A stretch of 64,000 bases of DNA, from contig NZ_JAUTWS010000028.1 of assembly GCF_030657435.1 (NCBI RefSeq), forward strand, positions 1 to 64,000, given 5' to 3'. The DNA comes from Paracraurococcus lichenis (GTDB lineage: Bacteria; Pseudomonadota; Alphaproteobacteria; Acetobacterales; Acetobacteraceae). Position 1 is the first letter of the stretch. Each line of letters begins with the position of its first letter. The notes under the pieces are model-generated. The model saw only the letters and a program-made list of their open reading frames with translations. It was not told the origin of the DNA and ran no database searches. Shown here piece by piece: positions 34,710-43,597 of this stretch. Both the position numbers and the translations under genes were made by a program.

Positions 34710-35219
34710 ATGGCCGGGCCGCGGGCAGGGGCAGCGATCGGAGCCCCTGCCTTGCCCAGCACCCTGTCGCGGCGTGCCGTCCTGGCCCTTGCCCTCCTCC
34801 TCCCCGGCCTCGCCGTCGCGCAGCCCGAGCCGGAGCCGGCCGCGGCCCGCTTCCTCGAGATCGTGCCGACCGGCGGCCATGGCCCGGTGCGGCTCGCCGT
34901 CTCGCAGGTGACGCGGGTCGGGCGGGCGGAGGGCTATACGGTGATCGACACCACCGCCTATGTGCAGCAGCGGACGGTGGAGGCGCCGGACTCGGTCGTG
35001 CGCCGGGTGGCCGCGGCCGGCCAGCGGCTCGTGGCCCTCACCGACCCGAGCGGCCAGCGCACCTGGGTGGCGCCGGACCGGGTGGTGCTGGTCCGCGAGT
35101 CGGAGGCGCGGCATGCCGCCGGGGCGCGGGCCGCGATCGTCCTGGTGGGCCTGCGCTTCGGCCAGGACGTGGCGGTGCGGGAGACGGTCGACGAGGTGAT
35201 GGCGGCGCTCGGCCGCTGA
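34710..35219 (+). CDS. Small exported protein of unknown function
   Basis: A protein of about 169 residues with a twin-Arg, hydrophobic signal (LSRRAVLALALLLPGLAVAQ). The mature part has a short beta pattern (FLEIVPTGGHGPVRLAVSQVTRV) and AIVLVGLRFGQDVAVRETVDEV near the end. I recognise no family. The start could be the ATG at 34710 or a TTG at 34752 directly before the signal. A TAGGCT box at 34679-34684 would place transcription start just upstream of 34710. It sits between recO and parC on the same strand. Confidence 0.65.
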   Translation: MAGPRAGAAIGAPALPSTLSRRAVLALALLLPGLAVAQPEPEPAAARFLEIVPTGGHGPVRLAVSQVTRVGRAEGYTVIDTTAYVQQRTVEAPDSVVRRVAAAGQRLVALTDPSGQRTWVAPDRVVLVRESEARHAAGARAAIVLVGLRFGQDVAVRETVDEVMAALGR

Positions 35220-35328
35220 CGCGCTCCGCCCGGCCTGCGGGCCATTCCGTTGCCGGGCAGCGCCCGTGGTGGCGCCGCCCGCCCGGACCGGCTACAAGAG
35301 CCGAGAACATAGCGCGAATCCCGGATCC

Positions 35329-37659
35329 ATGCCCGACGACATCAAGGCCCCGCCGGCCGGCGGCGAGGGTGGGAACATCAAGGACGCCCACCTCGCCGAT
35401 GCGCTGTCCGAGCGCTACCTGGCCTATGCCCTCTCCACCATCATGGCGCGCAGCCTGCCCGATGTGCGGGACGGGCTGAAGCCGGTCCATCGCCGGCTGC
35501 TCTGGGCCATGCACCAGTTGAAGCTCGACCCCGCGGCGGGCTTCAAGAAATGCGCCCGCATCGTCGGCGACGTCATGGGCAAATACCACCCGCATGGCGA
35601 TGCCGCGATCTATGACGCCATGGTGCGCCTCGCCCAGGACTTCGCCGCGCGCTACCCGCTGGTGGAGGGCCAGGGGAATTTCGGCAATATCGACGGCGAT
35701 AACCCGGCCGCCATGCGCTACACCGAGGCGCGGCTGACCGAGGTCGCGCAGGCGATGCTCGCCGCGATCGACGAGGACACCGTCGACTTCCGCGCTACCT
35801 ATGACGGGGAGGAGCAGGAGCCGGTGGTGCTGCCGGCGGCTTTCCCGAACCTGCTGGCCAATGGCGCCAACGGCATCGCCGTCGGCATGGCGACCAGCAT
35901 CCCGCCGCACAATGCCGGGGAGCTCTGCGCCGCGGCGCTGGCGCAGCTCGCGCTGTTCCGCGAGCGCGGGCTGACGCTCGAGCAGGTGGCGCTGCGGGCG
36001 CCGGCGGTGGAGGAGGGGGCGGCGCCCTCGCAGCGCGCCGAGTTCCTCGACGCCTCCCTCGCCCCCATGCTGAAGGCGGTGCCGGGCCCCGACTTCCCGA
36101 CCGGCGGCGTGCTGGTCGAGCCGCCGGAGGCGATCCGCGAGGCCTATGCGACGGGACGCGGCGGCTTCAAGGTCCGCGCCCGCTGGGAGAAGGTGGCGGG
36201 CAAGAACGGCACCTGGCACGTCGTCGTCTCCGAGATCCCCTACCAGGTCGCCAAGGCGAAGCTGATCGAGCAGATCGCCGAGCTGATGGAGGAGAAGAAG
36301 CTCCCGCTGCTCGGCGACATCCGCGACGAGAGCACCGACATCGTCCGCATCGTGCTGGAGCCGAAGGCCCGCACGGTCGATCCAGCTGTCATGATGGAGA
36401 CGCTGTTCCGCGCGACGGGGCTCGAGGCGCGGATCCCGCTCAACATGAACGTGCTGGACGCCGACCGCACCCCGCGCGTCATGGGCCTGCCGGAGGTGAT
36501 CTGGTCCTGGCTGGAGCACCGCCATGTCGTGCTGGTGCGGCGCACCGAGCACCGCCTCGCCGCCATCGCCCGGCGGCTCGAGATCCTCGACGGCTACCTG
36601 ATCGTCTACCTCAACCTCGACGAGGTCATCCGCATCGTCCGCGAGGAGGACAAGCCGAAGGAGGCGCTGATGGCCGCCTTCTCGCTGACCGACGTGCAGG
36701 CGAACGCCATCCTCGACATGCGGCTGCGCGCGCTCCGCAAGCTCGAGGAGATGGAGATCCGGAAGGAACACAAGAAGCTCTCGGCGGAGCAGAAGGCGCT
36801 GCAGGGCCTGATGAAGTCCGAGGGCAAGCGCTGGGAGAGCATCGAGGGCGAGCTGCGCTCGACGCAGGAGCGGTTCGGCGCCGGCACGCTGGGCAAGCGG
36901 CGGACGGAGACAGGGCGCGTGCTGCCGGCGGTGCTGGTGGACGAGGCCGCCTTCGTGGAGAAGGAGCCGATCTCCGTCATCCTCTCGGAGAAGGGCTGGA
37001 TCCGCGCCCAGAAGGGCCACCTGCCCGAGGATGCCGAGCTGCGCTTCAAGGAAGGCGATGCCCTGCACACCTGGGTACATGCGCAGAGCACCGACCGCAT
37101 CGTCCTCTTCGCCACCAACGGCAAGGCCTATACCCTGAAGGCGGACGCCATCCCGCGCGGCCGCGGCGACGGCCAGCCGGTGCGCCTCATGGTCGACCTG
37201 ACCAACGAGGACGCGATCGCCCGCATGTTCGTGCACGAGGAGAATAGGCGCTACCTCGTCGCCTCGACCGACGGCAAGGGCTTCGTCGTCAAGGGCGAGG
37301 ACCTGCTGGCGGAGAAGCGGACGGGCAAGCAGGTGCTGGTGGTCGAGCCGGGCAAGGAGGCCGTGGCCTGCGCGCCGGTGGAGGGCGACACGGTCGCGGT
37401 CATCGGCACCAACCGCAAGCTGCTGGTCTTCGCGCTGGACCAGGTGCCGGAGATGAGCCGCGGCCGCGGCGTGCAATTGCAGAGCTACAAGGACGGCGAG
37501 CTCTCCGACCTCAAGGTCTTCCTGCGCAAGGAGGGCCTGACCTGGATGCTCGGCGACCGGCAGCGGGTGGAGACGGACCTGACGGCCTGGCGCGGCAACC
37601 GCGCCGGCGCCGGCAAGCTGCCGCCGAACGGCTTCCCGAAGACCAACCGCTTCGAGTAG
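35329..37659 (+). CDS. parC: DNA topoisomerase IV subunit A
   Basis: A 776-residue ParC, which breaks and rejoins DNA in topoisomerase IV to unlink daughter chromosomes. The catalytic Tyr131 lies in AAMRYTEARL. The quinolone-determining region reads GKYHPHGDAAIYDAM, so the residue matching E. coli Ser80 is Ala and that matching Glu84 is Asp. The C-terminal beta-pinwheel repeats are recognisable (IVLFATNGKAYTLKA; VASTDGKGFVVKGEDL). The ATG at 35329 is the start closest to the conserved region. The partner parE is not in the window. Confidence 0.95.
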   Translation: MPDDIKAPPAGGEGGNIKDAHLADALSERYLAYALSTIMARSLPDVRDGLKPVHRRLLWAMHQLKLDPAAGFKKCARIVGDVMGKYHPHGDAAIYDAMVRLAQDFAARYPLVEGQGNFGNIDGDNPAAMRYTEARLTEVAQAMLAAIDEDTVDFRATYDGEEQEPVVLPAAFPNLLANGANGIAVGMATSIPPHNAGELCAAALAQLALFRERGLTLEQVALRAPAVEEGAAPSQRAEFLDASLAPMLKAVPGPDFPTGGVLVEPPEAIREAYATGRGGFKVRARWEKVAGKNGTWHVVVSEIPYQVAKAKLIEQIAELMEEKKLPLLGDIRDESTDIVRIVLEPKARTVDPAVMMETLFRATGLEARIPLNMNVLDADRTPRVMGLPEVIWSWLEHRHVVLVRRTEHRLAAIARRLEILDGYLIVYLNLDEVIRIVREEDKPKEALMAAFSLTDVQANAILDMRLRALRKLEEMEIRKEHKKLSAEQKALQGLMKSEGKRWESIEGELRSTQERFGAGTLGKRRTETGRVLPAVLVDEAAFVEKEPISVILSEKGWIRAQKGHLPEDAELRFKEGDALHTWVHAQSTDRIVLFATNGKAYTLKADAIPRGRGDGQPVRLMVDLTNEDAIARMFVHEENRRYLVASTDGKGFVVKGEDLLAEKRTGKQVLVVEPGKEAVACAPVEGDTVAVIGTNRKLLVFALDQVPEMSRGRGVQLQSYKDGELSDLKVFLRKEGLTWMLGDRQRVETDLTAWRGNRAGAGKLPPNGFPKTNRFE

Positions 37660-37705
37660 TTTCGGCCCCGGGCGGCCGGAGACCCGCCGGAGGAGGGAGG
37701 AGGCA

Positions 37706-38851
37706 ATGCCGATCAAGGTCTTCTTCGCCACCAACCGGGCCGGGCCGCTCCCCACGCCGGTCGGCACGCGGGACCGGGCCGACCACCTCCGCTTCGGGGA
37801 GGCGGAGGTGGAGGCGAAGGACTGGCTCGGCACGGAGCTGGACCGCCGCGTCCTGGCGATCCGCGAGACGGGAACCCTGTTCCTGTCGGATGCCTCGCCC
37901 GCGCCGGCGGCATCGGCTGCCCTGCAGGCCTGGTTCGCGGCAGCGGCGGAGGGCGTGCCGCTGCTGCTGGTGCACGGCTTCGCCAATGGATTCGAGGGCA
38001 CGCTCAAGCGCGCGGCGCAGATCGTGCAGTTCTACGAGGGCGGTGACCCCGCGGTGCAGCTCGTGCCGCTGGTCTTCGCCTGGCCCTCGCTTGGCACCAC
38101 CCTCGGCGCGCTGCAGAGCCTCGACACCGCCGAGAAGCCCTATCACGACGACCAGACGATGGCCGCGGCGAGTGGCCCGGCGCTCGCCCGCCTGCTGCAC
38201 GAGATCCTGCTGGCGCGGCCGGCGGCAGGCACGGCCGCGGATGGCCTGACGCTGCTGGCGCACAGCATGGGCAACTGGGTCCTGCACCATGCGCTCGCCG
38301 CGCTCGGCTATGCGCCGCTGGCGGGGCCGTTCCGGCACGCCCTGCAGATGGCGGCGGATGCGGACTGGCAGGTCTGGGCGCCGGGCCAGCCGCTGCGCAG
38401 GCTCGCCACGCTGGCCCAGGCCGTCACGATCGGCACCAATGCCGACCCGGTCCTGCAGACGGTCAGCGGCATCGCCAATCATGGGGGCAAGCGCCTCGGC
38501 CATTACGGGCCGCTGCATCTGGGATCGCTGCCCGCCAGTGTCACGGTGCTGGATTGCCTCGACGGCATCAACGGGGTGGACACGGCCCGGATCAAGTCCC
38601 AGGGCGGCACCGAGTGGGACTCGATCTGGCACCAGTACTACCGCAACAACCAGAACGTCCGCGCCTACCTGACCGCGGTCTTCGCCGGCGCCGGGACCGC
38701 GGAACTCGACGCCATGCGCTTGGCGCTGGCACCCGCGGAGCGGTGGTCCGATGGCGACGGTTCGCCGGGCATGGGCCGTGGCCGGACGCATGCCCTGCTG
38801 CCGGTGATGTTCCAGGATACGGGGCCGCCGCCGACCCAGGGCATCGCCTGA
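37706..38851 (+). CDS. DUF900-type alpha/beta hydrolase
   Basis: A 381-residue alpha/beta hydrolase of the DUF900 family. It begins with the family-typical IKVFFATNRA, has the strand LLLVHGFANGFEG near 90, a nucleophile Ser in LAHSMGNWVLHHA near 189, and a C-terminal His in LGHYGPLHL. A very strong Shine-Dalgarno (GGAGGAGGGAGGAGG) precedes the ATG. No signal peptide is visible. DUF900 proteins are predicted esterases or lipases with unknown substrates. It follows parC by 46 nt and may be co-transcribed. Confidence 0.87.
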   Translation: MPIKVFFATNRAGPLPTPVGTRDRADHLRFGEAEVEAKDWLGTELDRRVLAIRETGTLFLSDASPAPAASAALQAWFAAAAEGVPLLLVHGFANGFEGTLKRAAQIVQFYEGGDPAVQLVPLVFAWPSLGTTLGALQSLDTAEKPYHDDQTMAAASGPALARLLHEILLARPAAGTAADGLTLLAHSMGNWVLHHALAALGYAPLAGPFRHALQMAADADWQVWAPGQPLRRLATLAQAVTIGTNADPVLQTVSGIANHGGKRLGHYGPLHLGSLPASVTVLDCLDGINGVDTARIKSQGGTEWDSIWHQYYRNNQNVRAYLTAVFAGAGTAELDAMRLALAPAERWSDGDGSPGMGRGRTHALLPVMFQDTGPPPTQGIA

Positions 38852-38875
38852 CCGGCCGGCACCGGCCGGGGGAGG

Positions 38876-39241
38876 TCAGGTCCCGCCTGTCCGCCCGAAC
38901 CAGACGCCGAGCAGCGCGCCGAGCGAGACCAGCAGCAGCCCGCCATTCACCACCACCAGCACCCAGGGCGGGATGCGCCAGACATCCGAACGCTCGGGTG
39001 AATCATGGCCCGGCTTCAGGTCGCGCCAGACCGCGACCGCGAAGCAGAAGGCGGAGAAGAGGACCAGCAGCGAGGCCTCGAACAGGATGATCCATTCATG
39101 CACCACGCCGCCCAGCGTGGTCTTGGCGCCGACGCCCGCCGCCAGCGCGACCAAGCCGGTGCGGACCCAGGCGGCATAGGTGCGCTCGGCCGCCAGGACG
39201 GTGCGGTCGGCGGCATAGGGAACGCGGGGATCGTCGCTCAT
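38876..39241 (-). CDS. DUF202 (YidH-type) inner membrane protein
   Basis: A 121-residue membrane protein with the DUF202 start DRTVLAAERTYAAWVRTGLVAL, in which the RT..AxERT pattern is diagnostic. Three transmembrane helices follow: about 28-42, 52-70 and 93-112. The start is the ATG at 39241. Family members are found in stress operons and near vacuolar-transporter-chaperone-type proteins; the molecular role is not known. It converges with the DUF900 hydrolase gene. Confidence 0.87.
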   Translation of the reverse strand: MSDDPRVPYAADRTVLAAERTYAAWVRTGLVALAAGVGAKTTLGGVVHEWIILFEASLLVLFSAFCFAVAVWRDLKPGHDSPERSDVWRIPPWVLVVVNGGLLLVSLGALLGVWFGRTGGT

Positions 39242-39267
39242 GGCGGCGGCAACGCGCGGGGGCGCGC

Positions 39268-40389
39268 TCAGGTCCAGTAGAGCTGCCGCGCCTGCGGCAG
39301 GTGGCGTGCCAGGCTCGCCTCCAGCGCGGCGCGCAGCTCCGCCACCGTCTCGCGCGGAAAAACCCATTTCACGCCGCCGAATTTCGTCGTCTTCCGGCTG
39401 CGCTGCGCCTCGTCCATCTCGAGCGCGCTGCCCGGATACCAGCCGCGCAGCACCGCGCGCGAGCCCTCGGTGAAGCGGTGGGTGACGAGCTCGACCGTCA
39501 GGTCCGGGTCCGGCACGCCGTCGAGCGCCGCGGCGCAATCGGCGAAGAGCCGGTCATAGGCCGCCTGCCAGTCCGGCACGGGCATGATGGGGGCGACCGT
39601 CAGCCCGATGCGGTAGCCCGCCAGCGCTGCCTGCCGCAGGGCCGAGAGGCGCTGCGCCATGCGCGGCGCGCCGCCCTCGAAGCGCTCGGCGCCGCCGGCA
39701 TTGACGGAGAAGCGGATGCGCGTCCGGCGCGCGTGCGGCAGGTCCAGCAGCGGCACGACCGCGTCGTATTTCGTGGTGAAGCGGAGCTGCACCGCCGCGT
39801 CCCAGGCGCCGAAGAACCGGATCGTCGTGGCGAGGGCGCCGGTGATGTGCTCCAGCCCCAGCGGGTCGGTGTAGCAGGATCCTTCGAAGGTCGTGCCCTC
39901 CGCGGCGCGGGCGGCGCTGCGCGAGGTGACCTGCCCCTGGCCGAGCAGCGGCGTCAGTTCCGCCAGGATCTCCGGCAGGTTGGCATGGGCGCGGATGATC
40001 GGCGGCCCGGCCAGCGAGCCCGCGAGGTAGCAGTACTGGCAATGCGCCGGGCAGCCGGTGGCGAGGTCGAAGCGCCAGTCGGCGGAGGGCGGGATGGGCT
40101 GCGGCTTCCGCTTGGACGGCGGGGCGACGACCACCGCCATCGTCGTCTTGGCGTCGCGATAGGCCTCGGGCAGGCTGGTCAGCCGGTCGCCCGGGAGGCG
40201 CACCACCTCGGCGCCGAGTGCCGCGGCGCGCTCCGCCATGGCCTCGCCCTCGGCCCAGGAGAGGGCGGCGCGGGTCGCCAGCACGCGCTTCGGCACCCAG
40301 GGCCGGGCGGGGGCGACATGGCTCGGGCCGGCGGATTCAGCCCTGCGGACCATGCGGTCCTCCGGGCATCGAACCGCTTCAAAAGGCAT
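39268..40389 (-). CDS. Spore photoproduct lyase-like radical SAM protein (second copy)
   Basis: A 373-residue radical SAM protein of the SPL-like family. The cluster-binding motif CPAHCQYC (CxxxCxxC) is at about residues 112-119. Downstream are TRIRFSVNAGGAERFEGG and GYRIGLTVAPIMPVPDW, typical of the SPL barrel. Its start overlaps the end of the upstream SPL-like gene by 11 nt, so translation is coupled. True spore photoproduct lyase repairs a thymine dimer in spores; this organism shows no sporulation genes here, so another repair or tRNA/DNA substrate is likely. Confidence 0.82.
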   Translation of the reverse strand: MPFEAVRCPEDRMVRRAESAGPSHVAPARPWVPKRVLATRAALSWAEGEAMAERAAALGAEVVRLPGDRLTSLPEAYRDAKTTMAVVVAPPSKRKPQPIPPSADWRFDLATGCPAHCQYCYLAGSLAGPPIIRAHANLPEILAELTPLLGQGQVTSRSAARAAEGTTFEGSCYTDPLGLEHITGALATTIRFFGAWDAAVQLRFTTKYDAVVPLLDLPHARRTRIRFSVNAGGAERFEGGAPRMAQRLSALRQAALAGYRIGLTVAPIMPVPDWQAAYDRLFADCAAALDGVPDPDLTVELVTHRFTEGSRAVLRGWYPGSALEMDEAQRSRKTTKFGGVKWVFPRETVAELRAALEASLARHLPQARQLYWT

Positions 40390-41434
40390 AGCGCACCCGG
40401 CAATAGGGCATGCGGGCGGCCAGCAGGTCGCGGAAGCGCTGGAGCCAGCGGCCCTTCCAGCCCGTGCGGTAGCGCAGGTTGGCGGCGCCGGTCTCGCTCC
40501 GCTTCTCCTCCTGGATGTCGGGGCGCCAGAGCACCTCCTCCGCCTTCGGGTGCCAGGCGAGGTTGACCTCGTGCAGCGCGGCGTTGTGGGTCAGCATGAT
40601 GATTTCGGCGGCGAGCCGGTCCTTCACCGCCGCGGGCAGCGTGGCGTCCAGCTCCTCGAACAGCGCGCCCCACTCGGCCTCCCAGCCCTCCCGCAGCACG
40701 ACGGGGGAGAAGTTCACCTGCACCTCGTAGCCGGCGCGGTGCAGGTCCGGCAGGGCGGCGATGCGCTCGGCGACCGGGGCGGCGCGGATGTCGAGCAGCT
40801 TCGCCAGGCCATGCGGCATCAGCGACATGCGGATGCGCGTGCGGCCCTGCGGGTCGTAGCCGAGCAGGTCGGGATTCACCCATTTGGTGGCGAAGCTGCC
40901 CTTGGCATTGGGCAGGCTGCGGAACAGCGCGACGAGGTCGCGGACATTGTCGGAGACCAGGGCATCGACCGAGAGGTCGCCATTCTCCCCGAGGTCGTAG
41001 ACCCAGTCCCGCGGGTCCACCTGGTTCGGCGCCGCCTTCGGACCGAGCGTCGCGGCGTGGCGGGCGGTCGCGGCGAGGATCTCCTCGATATTGGCGAAGA
41101 CGCTGATCGGGTTTGCGTGCCCCTTGCGCCGCGCGACGTAGCAATAGGCGCAGGCGATCGCACAGCCATTGGAGGTGGAGGGCGCGATGAAGTCGGCGCT
41201 GCGGCCGTTCGGGCGGAAGGCGAGGCCCTTCTTCACGCCGAGGACCAGCACCTCCCGCTTCGGCCGCAGGAAGTCCTCGGGGTCACCCTCCCGCAGTTCG
41301 GGGATGCGCCAGTGCGATTGGACCGGGATGCGCTCGGCCGCCGGGAAGCGGTCCAGGACCTGCCGGCCGCGCGGCAGACCGGCGGCGGCGGGCTCGAGAT
41401 AGATGCGGCGGATGTCGAGGAGCGGGGCCGTCAT
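40379..41434 (-). CDS. Spore photoproduct lyase-like radical SAM protein (first copy)
   Basis: A 351-residue radical SAM enzyme of the spore photoproduct lyase family. The N-terminus (TAPLLDIRRIYLEP) precedes the cluster motif CAIACAYC at about residues 95-102. KGSFATKWVNPDLLGYDPQGRTRIRMS-like barrel strands and QVNFSPVVLREGWE follow. The reading frame runs upstream without a stop into an IS21 transposase-helper remnant, but I place the start at ATG 41434 where family similarity begins. It overlaps the second SPL-like gene by 11 nt; the pair is probably one functional unit. Confidence 0.82.
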   Translation of the reverse strand: MTAPLLDIRRIYLEPAAAGLPRGRQVLDRFPAAERIPVQSHWRIPELREGDPEDFLRPKREVLVLGVKKGLAFRPNGRSADFIAPSTSNGCAIACAYCYVARRKGHANPISVFANIEEILAATARHAATLGPKAAPNQVDPRDWVYDLGENGDLSVDALVSDNVRDLVALFRSLPNAKGSFATKWVNPDLLGYDPQGRTRIRMSLMPHGLAKLLDIRAAPVAERIAALPDLHRAGYEVQVNFSPVVLREGWEAEWGALFEELDATLPAAVKDRLAAEIIMLTHNAALHEVNLAWHPKAEEVLWRPDIQEEKRSETGAANLRYRTGWKGRWLQRFRDLLAARMPYCRVRYAF

Positions 41435-42082
41435 GCCTCGGGATATCGGGCCGTAGTCGCCGATGTCATCCAGGGAAGTCCCAAAGGGGTCGTGCAAGAT
41501 CCGACCCTGCGATACCAGCCAGCATTGATCCTGACCTGTCGCTTCAGCGAGCCGCTGCCAAGCCCCCGTGGATGCGTATTCCGGTGATGTCGGCCGCCTG
41601 TTCCGCATGATCTCGGCTGGGGTGGCGTTCGTCCGCGGGCGGGTGGCTGTCTCCCTAGGATGCCCGTTCCGGCGCAGGATGTCGCCGCGCAGTTGGATGC
41701 GGTGGGCGTTGTGGACCAGGCGGTCGAGGTTGGCGTCAGCCAGGGTAGGGCTGCCGGTGATCAGATCGTGCCAGCGGACCACCGGCACCAAGTGATCCGC
41801 TACAATGAACGCAATCCGGACCAACTTACAGGTGGCGGAGCGCCTTGCTTTCCATGGCTTTGTTTCTATATTGCACAGAAAGCGGGTGAAAGTGGGCAGT
41901 AGATGTTGGCGCCCGCCCTTACCCGCCCTTTTACCGGGTCACTGTCCCGCCGCCTGCTAACGGCGTGCGACGATGTTGACTGGTAGCTCCGGCTCTTCTG
42001 GCGTCAGGCGCTTGCTATGGCGGCGTGTTCTCCCCGGGTTCGCGGCCTCAGCGGCTGGAGAGGAGAGACCCCGAATCCAGTG
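41435..42082. other. Scarred intergenic region between SPL-like genes and tRNA-Ser
   Basis: About 650 bp without an intact gene. It holds the IS21-type remnant (41669-41824) and then sequence that is less GC-rich than its surroundings and that I cannot assign. No integrase and no repeat of the tRNA 3' end were seen in it. Confidence 0.5.
41669..41824 (-). pseudogene. C-terminal remnant of IS21-family IstB
   Basis: About 50 codons matching the end of the IS21 helper ATPase IstB. The typical string VPVVRWHDLI is followed by GSPTLADANLDRLVHNAHR. The N-terminal ATPase domain, istA and clear terminal repeats are missing, so this is a decayed fragment. It stays in frame with the SPL-like gene downstream, which means a longer in-frame open reading frame exists. 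Confidence 0.75.
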
Positions 42083-42173
42083 TGGCGGACAGGGTGGGAT
42101 TCGAACCCACGATACGCTTTTGACGTATACGCACTTTCCAGGCGCGCGCCTTCGACCGCTCGGCCACCTGTCC
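42083..42173 (-). tRNA. tRNA-Ser (GGA)
   Basis: A complete 91-nt serine tRNA on the minus strand. The acceptor arms GGACAGG and CCTGTCC pair, and the 3' CCA is encoded. The anticodon loop is CTGGAAA, giving anticodon GGA. The long variable arm pairs around GTATACG/CGTATC, and the T arm is GTGGG-TTCGAAT-CCCAC. It closely resembles the E. coli counterpart. The IS21 remnant lies on its 3' side. Confidence 0.97.
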
Positions 42174-42330
42174 GTCGCGCGGGGCCTGTCTCCGGGCTCC
42201 CGCGAGGGCGCGGACCATAGTGGCCCGGCCCGCCGAGAGCAACCCGCCATTGCGCAACGAAAGCCCCTTTTCCGCCGCCCGCTTCCATGGTTCCTGCCGC
42301 CTCCGCAGTCACCCGGAAGGTCCAAGACCC

Positions 42331-43422
42331 ATGCAACGTCGCGCCATCCTCCGCCGCAGCGCGCTCGCCGCCGGCGCCGCCGCCCCGCTGGCGGCCCCCG
42401 CTGTCGGGCAGGCCCAGTCCCCCGCGCTCCGCTGGCGCCTGACCAGCAGCTACCCGACCAGCCTCGATGCCATCCACGGCGCAGCGCATGTCTTCGCCCG
42501 GACGGTCGCGGAACTCACCGAGGACCGCTTCCAGATCCGCGTCTTCGGCCCGGGCGAGGTGGTGCCGGCGCTGCAGGCGCTGGATGCGGTCCAGGCCGGC
42601 ACGGTGGAGTGCTGCCACACCACCGCCTCCTTCTACATCGGCAAGAGCCCGGCCTTCGCCTTCGCCACCGGCGTGCCCTTCGGCCTCAACACCCGGCAGC
42701 AGAATGCCTGGATGTATGAGGGCGGCGGGATCGAGCTGCTGAACGAGCTGTTCCGCCAGTACAACGCCTATGCCCTGCCGCTCGGTACCACCGGCGCGCA
42801 GATGGGCGGCTGGTTCCGCAAGGAGATCCGGACGGTCGAGGACCTCAAGGGCCTCAAGATGCGCATCGCCGGCCTCGGCGGCACGGTGCTCTCGCGCGTC
42901 GGCGGCGTGCCGCAGCAGCTCGCCGGCGGCGATCTCTACCCGGCGCTGGAGCGCGGGACGATCGACGCCGTCGAATGGCTCGGCCCCTATGACGACGAGA
43001 AGCTCGGCTTCAACAAGGTCGCGCCCTTCTACTACTACCCCGCCTGGTGGGAGGGCGCGGCGAACACCACCTTCGTCGCCAACCACGACCAGTGGGCCGC
43101 GCTGCCGAAATCCTACCAGGCCGCCATCCGCACCGCCTGCGCCGAGGCGACGCACTGGATGGTGGCGCGCTACGACACGCGCAATGCCGATGCGCTGCGC
43201 CGCCTCGTCGGTGCCGGCACCCAGCTCCGCGCCTTCCCGCGCGAGGTGATGGATGCCTGCTACCGCGAGGCCCTGGCGCTGGAGCAGGAGACCGCGGCGA
43301 AGAGCCCGGAATACCGCAAGATCTACGAGAACTGGTCGAAGGCCCGCGACGACATGCGCGCCTGGTTCCGCGTCGCGGAGTTGACCTTCGACAACTACCT
43401 GGCGCAGGCGAGCCGCCGGTAG
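42331..43422 (+). CDS. TRAP transporter substrate-binding protein (DctP family)
   Basis: A 363-residue DctP-type periplasmic receptor. The signal is Tat-like (QRRAILRRSALAAG to GQAQ). The mature part starts LRWRLTSSYPTSLD. The conserved Arg of the TRAP family is in LKGLKMRIAGLGG near 178, and the ligand-site motif EWLGPYDDEKLGF is near 220. The pattern PFYYYPAWWEG is typical of the SmoM/TakP-like branch that binds 2-oxoacids. No DctQ/DctM membrane genes are nearby, so it is an orphan receptor. Confidence 0.93.
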   Translation: MQRRAILRRSALAAGAAAPLAAPAVGQAQSPALRWRLTSSYPTSLDAIHGAAHVFARTVAELTEDRFQIRVFGPGEVVPALQALDAVQAGTVECCHTTASFYIGKSPAFAFATGVPFGLNTRQQNAWMYEGGGIELLNELFRQYNAYALPLGTTGAQMGGWFRKEIRTVEDLKGLKMRIAGLGGTVLSRVGGVPQQLAGGDLYPALERGTIDAVEWLGPYDDEKLGFNKVAPFYYYPAWWEGAANTTFVANHDQWAALPKSYQAAIRTACAEATHWMVARYDTRNADALRRLVGAGTQLRAFPREVMDACYREALALEQETAAKSPEYRKIYENWSKARDDMRAWFRVAELTFDNYLAQASRR

Positions 43423-43428
43423 CGAGAA

Positions 43429-43454
43429 GGCCCGGCGGGTCGCCCCGCCGGGCC
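43429..43454 (+). terminator. 11-bp hairpin after the TRAP receptor gene
   Basis: GGCCCGGCGGG and CCCGCCGGGCC pair around TCGC, six bases after the stop codon. Likely terminator. Confidence 0.6.
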
Positions 43455-43512
43455 GCCCGCCCATGCCGGCCAGCATGGCCTTATGATTGGCGCGCAGCCG
43501 CCACACCGGGCT

Positions 43513-43537
43513 CCCATCGCAGCCAAGCAGCGATGGG
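43513..43537 (-). terminator. Hairpin downstream of the secretion operon
   Basis: CCCATCGC and GCGATGGG form an 8-bp stem with a 9-nt loop about 60 nt after the HlyD stop on the minus strand. Possible terminator of the six-gene operon. Confidence 0.4.
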
Positions 43538-43597
43538 GACCCGGCAACCCTGCGCGCGATACCGGCCCACAGAAGTCACGACGTCTGCAGGCCAGTA

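Noticed and set aside
1577..38007. Very long open frames antisense to real genes (for example antisense to the molybdenum hydroxylase, TonB region and parC)
   Set aside because: They are rich in Arg, His and Ala without any family pattern, lie opposite well-supported genes and are expected from high GC content.
40379..41824. SPL-like protein starting at 41824, giving 481 residues
   Set aside because: The first 130 residues are IS21 IstB remnant and non-family sequence; the SPL pattern begins at ATG 41434.
41435..42173. Genomic island integrated at tRNA-Ser
   Set aside because: No integrase and no repeat of the tRNA 3' end were found; only a decayed IS21 fragment supports mobility.
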